Part shown: positions 12,679-13,575 of the stretch, one piece after another
Layout of the letters: each line of letters begins with the position of its first letter
Position numbering within the stretch: position 1 is the first letter of the stretch
Source of the DNA: DP-36 sp036004365
GTDB lineage: Bacteria > Desulfobacterota > Binatia > UBA9968
Length of the DNA stretch: 13,575 nucleotides
Reading direction: 5' to 3'
Assembly: GCA_036004365.1 (NCBI GenBank)
Contig: DASYRN010000114.1
Span: forward strand, 1-13,575
Made by a program: the position numbers and the translations under genes
The notes under the pieces: model-generated
Seen by the model: the letters and a program-made list of their open reading frames with translations, nothing else
What the model was told of the DNA's origin: nothing
The model's database searches: none

Positions 12679-13575
12679 TTACTTGATCACTTTGTCCGCC
12701 CTGTAAAGAACCGACTGCGGAATCGTCAGGCCGATCTGTTTGGCCGTCTTGAGATTGATGAACAACTCAAATTTTGTGGGCTGCTCCACGGGCAAGTCTG
12801 CTGGCTTGGCGCCCTTGAAGATTTTGTCCACGTAAATGGCGGCGCGGCGGAACAAGTCGAGATAGTTTGGACCATAGTACATCAGGCCACCAGCGTCCAC
12901 GAACTCTGGGGCGGCGTACATTGCTGGCAACCGGTTCTTTGCGGCGAAGTCCATGATCCGATCTAGCTGAGTATTGATAACAGGACTCGGGGTTGTAATG
13001 AGTGCCTGGGCGCCTTCCCTTTTCGCTGCTTCGAATGCGGGTTGGAAATCGTCGAGACCTCGTACCGGAAGGGATTGAAGCTTGAGTCCAAACGCCTTTG
13101 CCGCAGCCTCCATCTCTGTGAAAGGCACATTCCCCCTCGGGCCACCCGACGGCCAGAGGAAGGCCACCCGGGCAACCTTAGGGAAAGATTCCTTGAGCAG
13201 TTCCAGTCTCTTCCCACCTAACTCTGCAGATAGGACTGTCAGCCCCGTGACATTCCCCCCAGGTCGCGCCAAGCTCGAGACAAGCCCACTTTCAACTGCG
13301 TCCTCAGTAACAGCGAAGACAACGGGGATGGTGCTGGTTGCATTTTTAGCCGCCAGAGCACCGGACTCGCCGGCTGTGAGAATTACGTTAACCTTAAGAT
13401 GAACCAGTTCCGCGGCAAGTTGAGGAAGCCGATCCAGCTTCCCTTCTGCGTACCGGTACTCGATTGAAATGTTTTTTCCTTCAAGATAGCCAAGCTCGCG
13501 CAGCCCTTGACGAAATGCCTCGAACCGGATCGAAAAGAAGGAAGGGGTGGGCGGGGCCAGAACGCCTATTCGAGG
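12679..13575 (-). CDS. ABC transporter substrate-binding protein (ABC_sub_bind, PF04392), 5' end outside the window
   Basis: The frame is open from the window edge to TAA at 12679, giving 298 residues and starting PRIGVLAPPTPSFFSIRFEA. Only the signal peptide and first few mature residues should be missing. Family landmarks are LRELGYLEGKNISIEYRYAEG, the ILTAGESGALAAKNATSTIP stretch, SSLARPGGNVTGL, GKRLELLKE, ARVAFLWPSG, NRLPAMYAAPEFVDAGGL and the terminal KTAKQIGLTIPQSVLYRAD. An internal ATG at 13272 is not the real start because homology continues upstream. The protein should be a periplasmic solute-capture protein; no transporter partner is visible in the window. It is much closer to the pseudogene at 7731 than to the intact gene at 6444, and shares about 50 bp of 3' end and downstream sequence with that pseudogene, including the repeat's right end. 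Confidence 0.92.
   Translation of the reverse strand, partial: PRIGVLAPPTPSFFSIRFEAFRQGLRELGYLEGKNISIEYRYAEGKLDRLPQLAAELVHLKVNVILTAGESGALAAKNATSTIPVVFAVTEDAVESGLVSSLARPGGNVTGLTVLSAELGGKRLELLKESFPKVARVAFLWPSGGPRGNVPFTEMEAAAKAFGLKLQSLPVRGLDDFQPAFEAAKREGAQALITTPSPVINTQLDRIMDFAAKNRLPAMYAAPEFVDAGGLMYYGPNYLDLFRRAAIYVDKIFKGAKPADLPVEQPTKFELFINLKTAKQIGLTIPQSVLYRADKVIK

Overview
The window looks like chromosomal DNA from an uncultivated diderm bacterium. An MlaC-type periplasmic lipid carrier implies an outer membrane. A POL-PE-LIG DNA ligase D, a stand-alone H-NOX sensor and several orphan ABC_sub_bind (PF04392) substrate-binding proteins are combinations common in soil or subsurface lineages such as Desulfobacterota-, Methylomirabilota- or Binatota-like groups. 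That placement is inference; no ribosomal or other phylogenetic marker gene is present. Base composition is uneven: about 45-57% GC in sampled lines of most genes, but near 65% in the MFS transporter gene. No tRNA, rRNA, CRISPR array, transposase or integrase was recognised.

Layout. 68-604 (-) is an unrecognised 178-aa protein. 1135-3666 (-) is LigD, a complete non-homologous end-joining ligase without Ku beside it. 4006-4770 (+) is an exported protein joining a peptidoglycan-binding domain to an MlaC/Ttg2D-like domain. 4953-6122 (-) is a GC-rich 12-helix MFS transporter. 6444-7418 (-), 7731-8242 (-, decayed) and 12679-13575 (-, running off the window) are three ABC_sub_bind relatives with no permease or ATPase beside them. 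9319-9705 (+) is a single-domain CheY-like receiver, 10782-11078 (-) a stand-alone CBM48/glycogen-binding domain protein with a near-consensus promoter, and 11530-12081 (+) an H-NOX haem nitric-oxide sensor starting at TTG. Several very short reading frames (8486-8596, 9017-9118, 10015-10107, 12461-12601) are listed with graded confidence.

The genes are mostly single units on alternating strands, separated by long intergenic stretches. These stretches hold the most unusual signal: at least seven copies or fragments of a short non-coding inverted-repeat element. The left end is close to GGATTAAATTGAATTCTCC, the right end close to GCGTCGTTCAATTTAATCC, and full copies are about 48-72 bp. Three copies are preceded by a roughly 60-bp module with an attC-like outline (RTCTRAC ... 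GTTARCY). The same right end plus about 40 bp abuts the 3' ends of the decayed and the intact substrate-binding protein genes, so repeat and gene end were probably copied together.

Functionally the window reads as accessory sequence: solute capture (substrate-binding proteins, MFS), envelope lipid transport (MlaC fusion), break repair (LigD) and signalling (H-NOX, receiver). No multi-gene operon is evident. H-NOX and the receiver are possible partners only by proximity.
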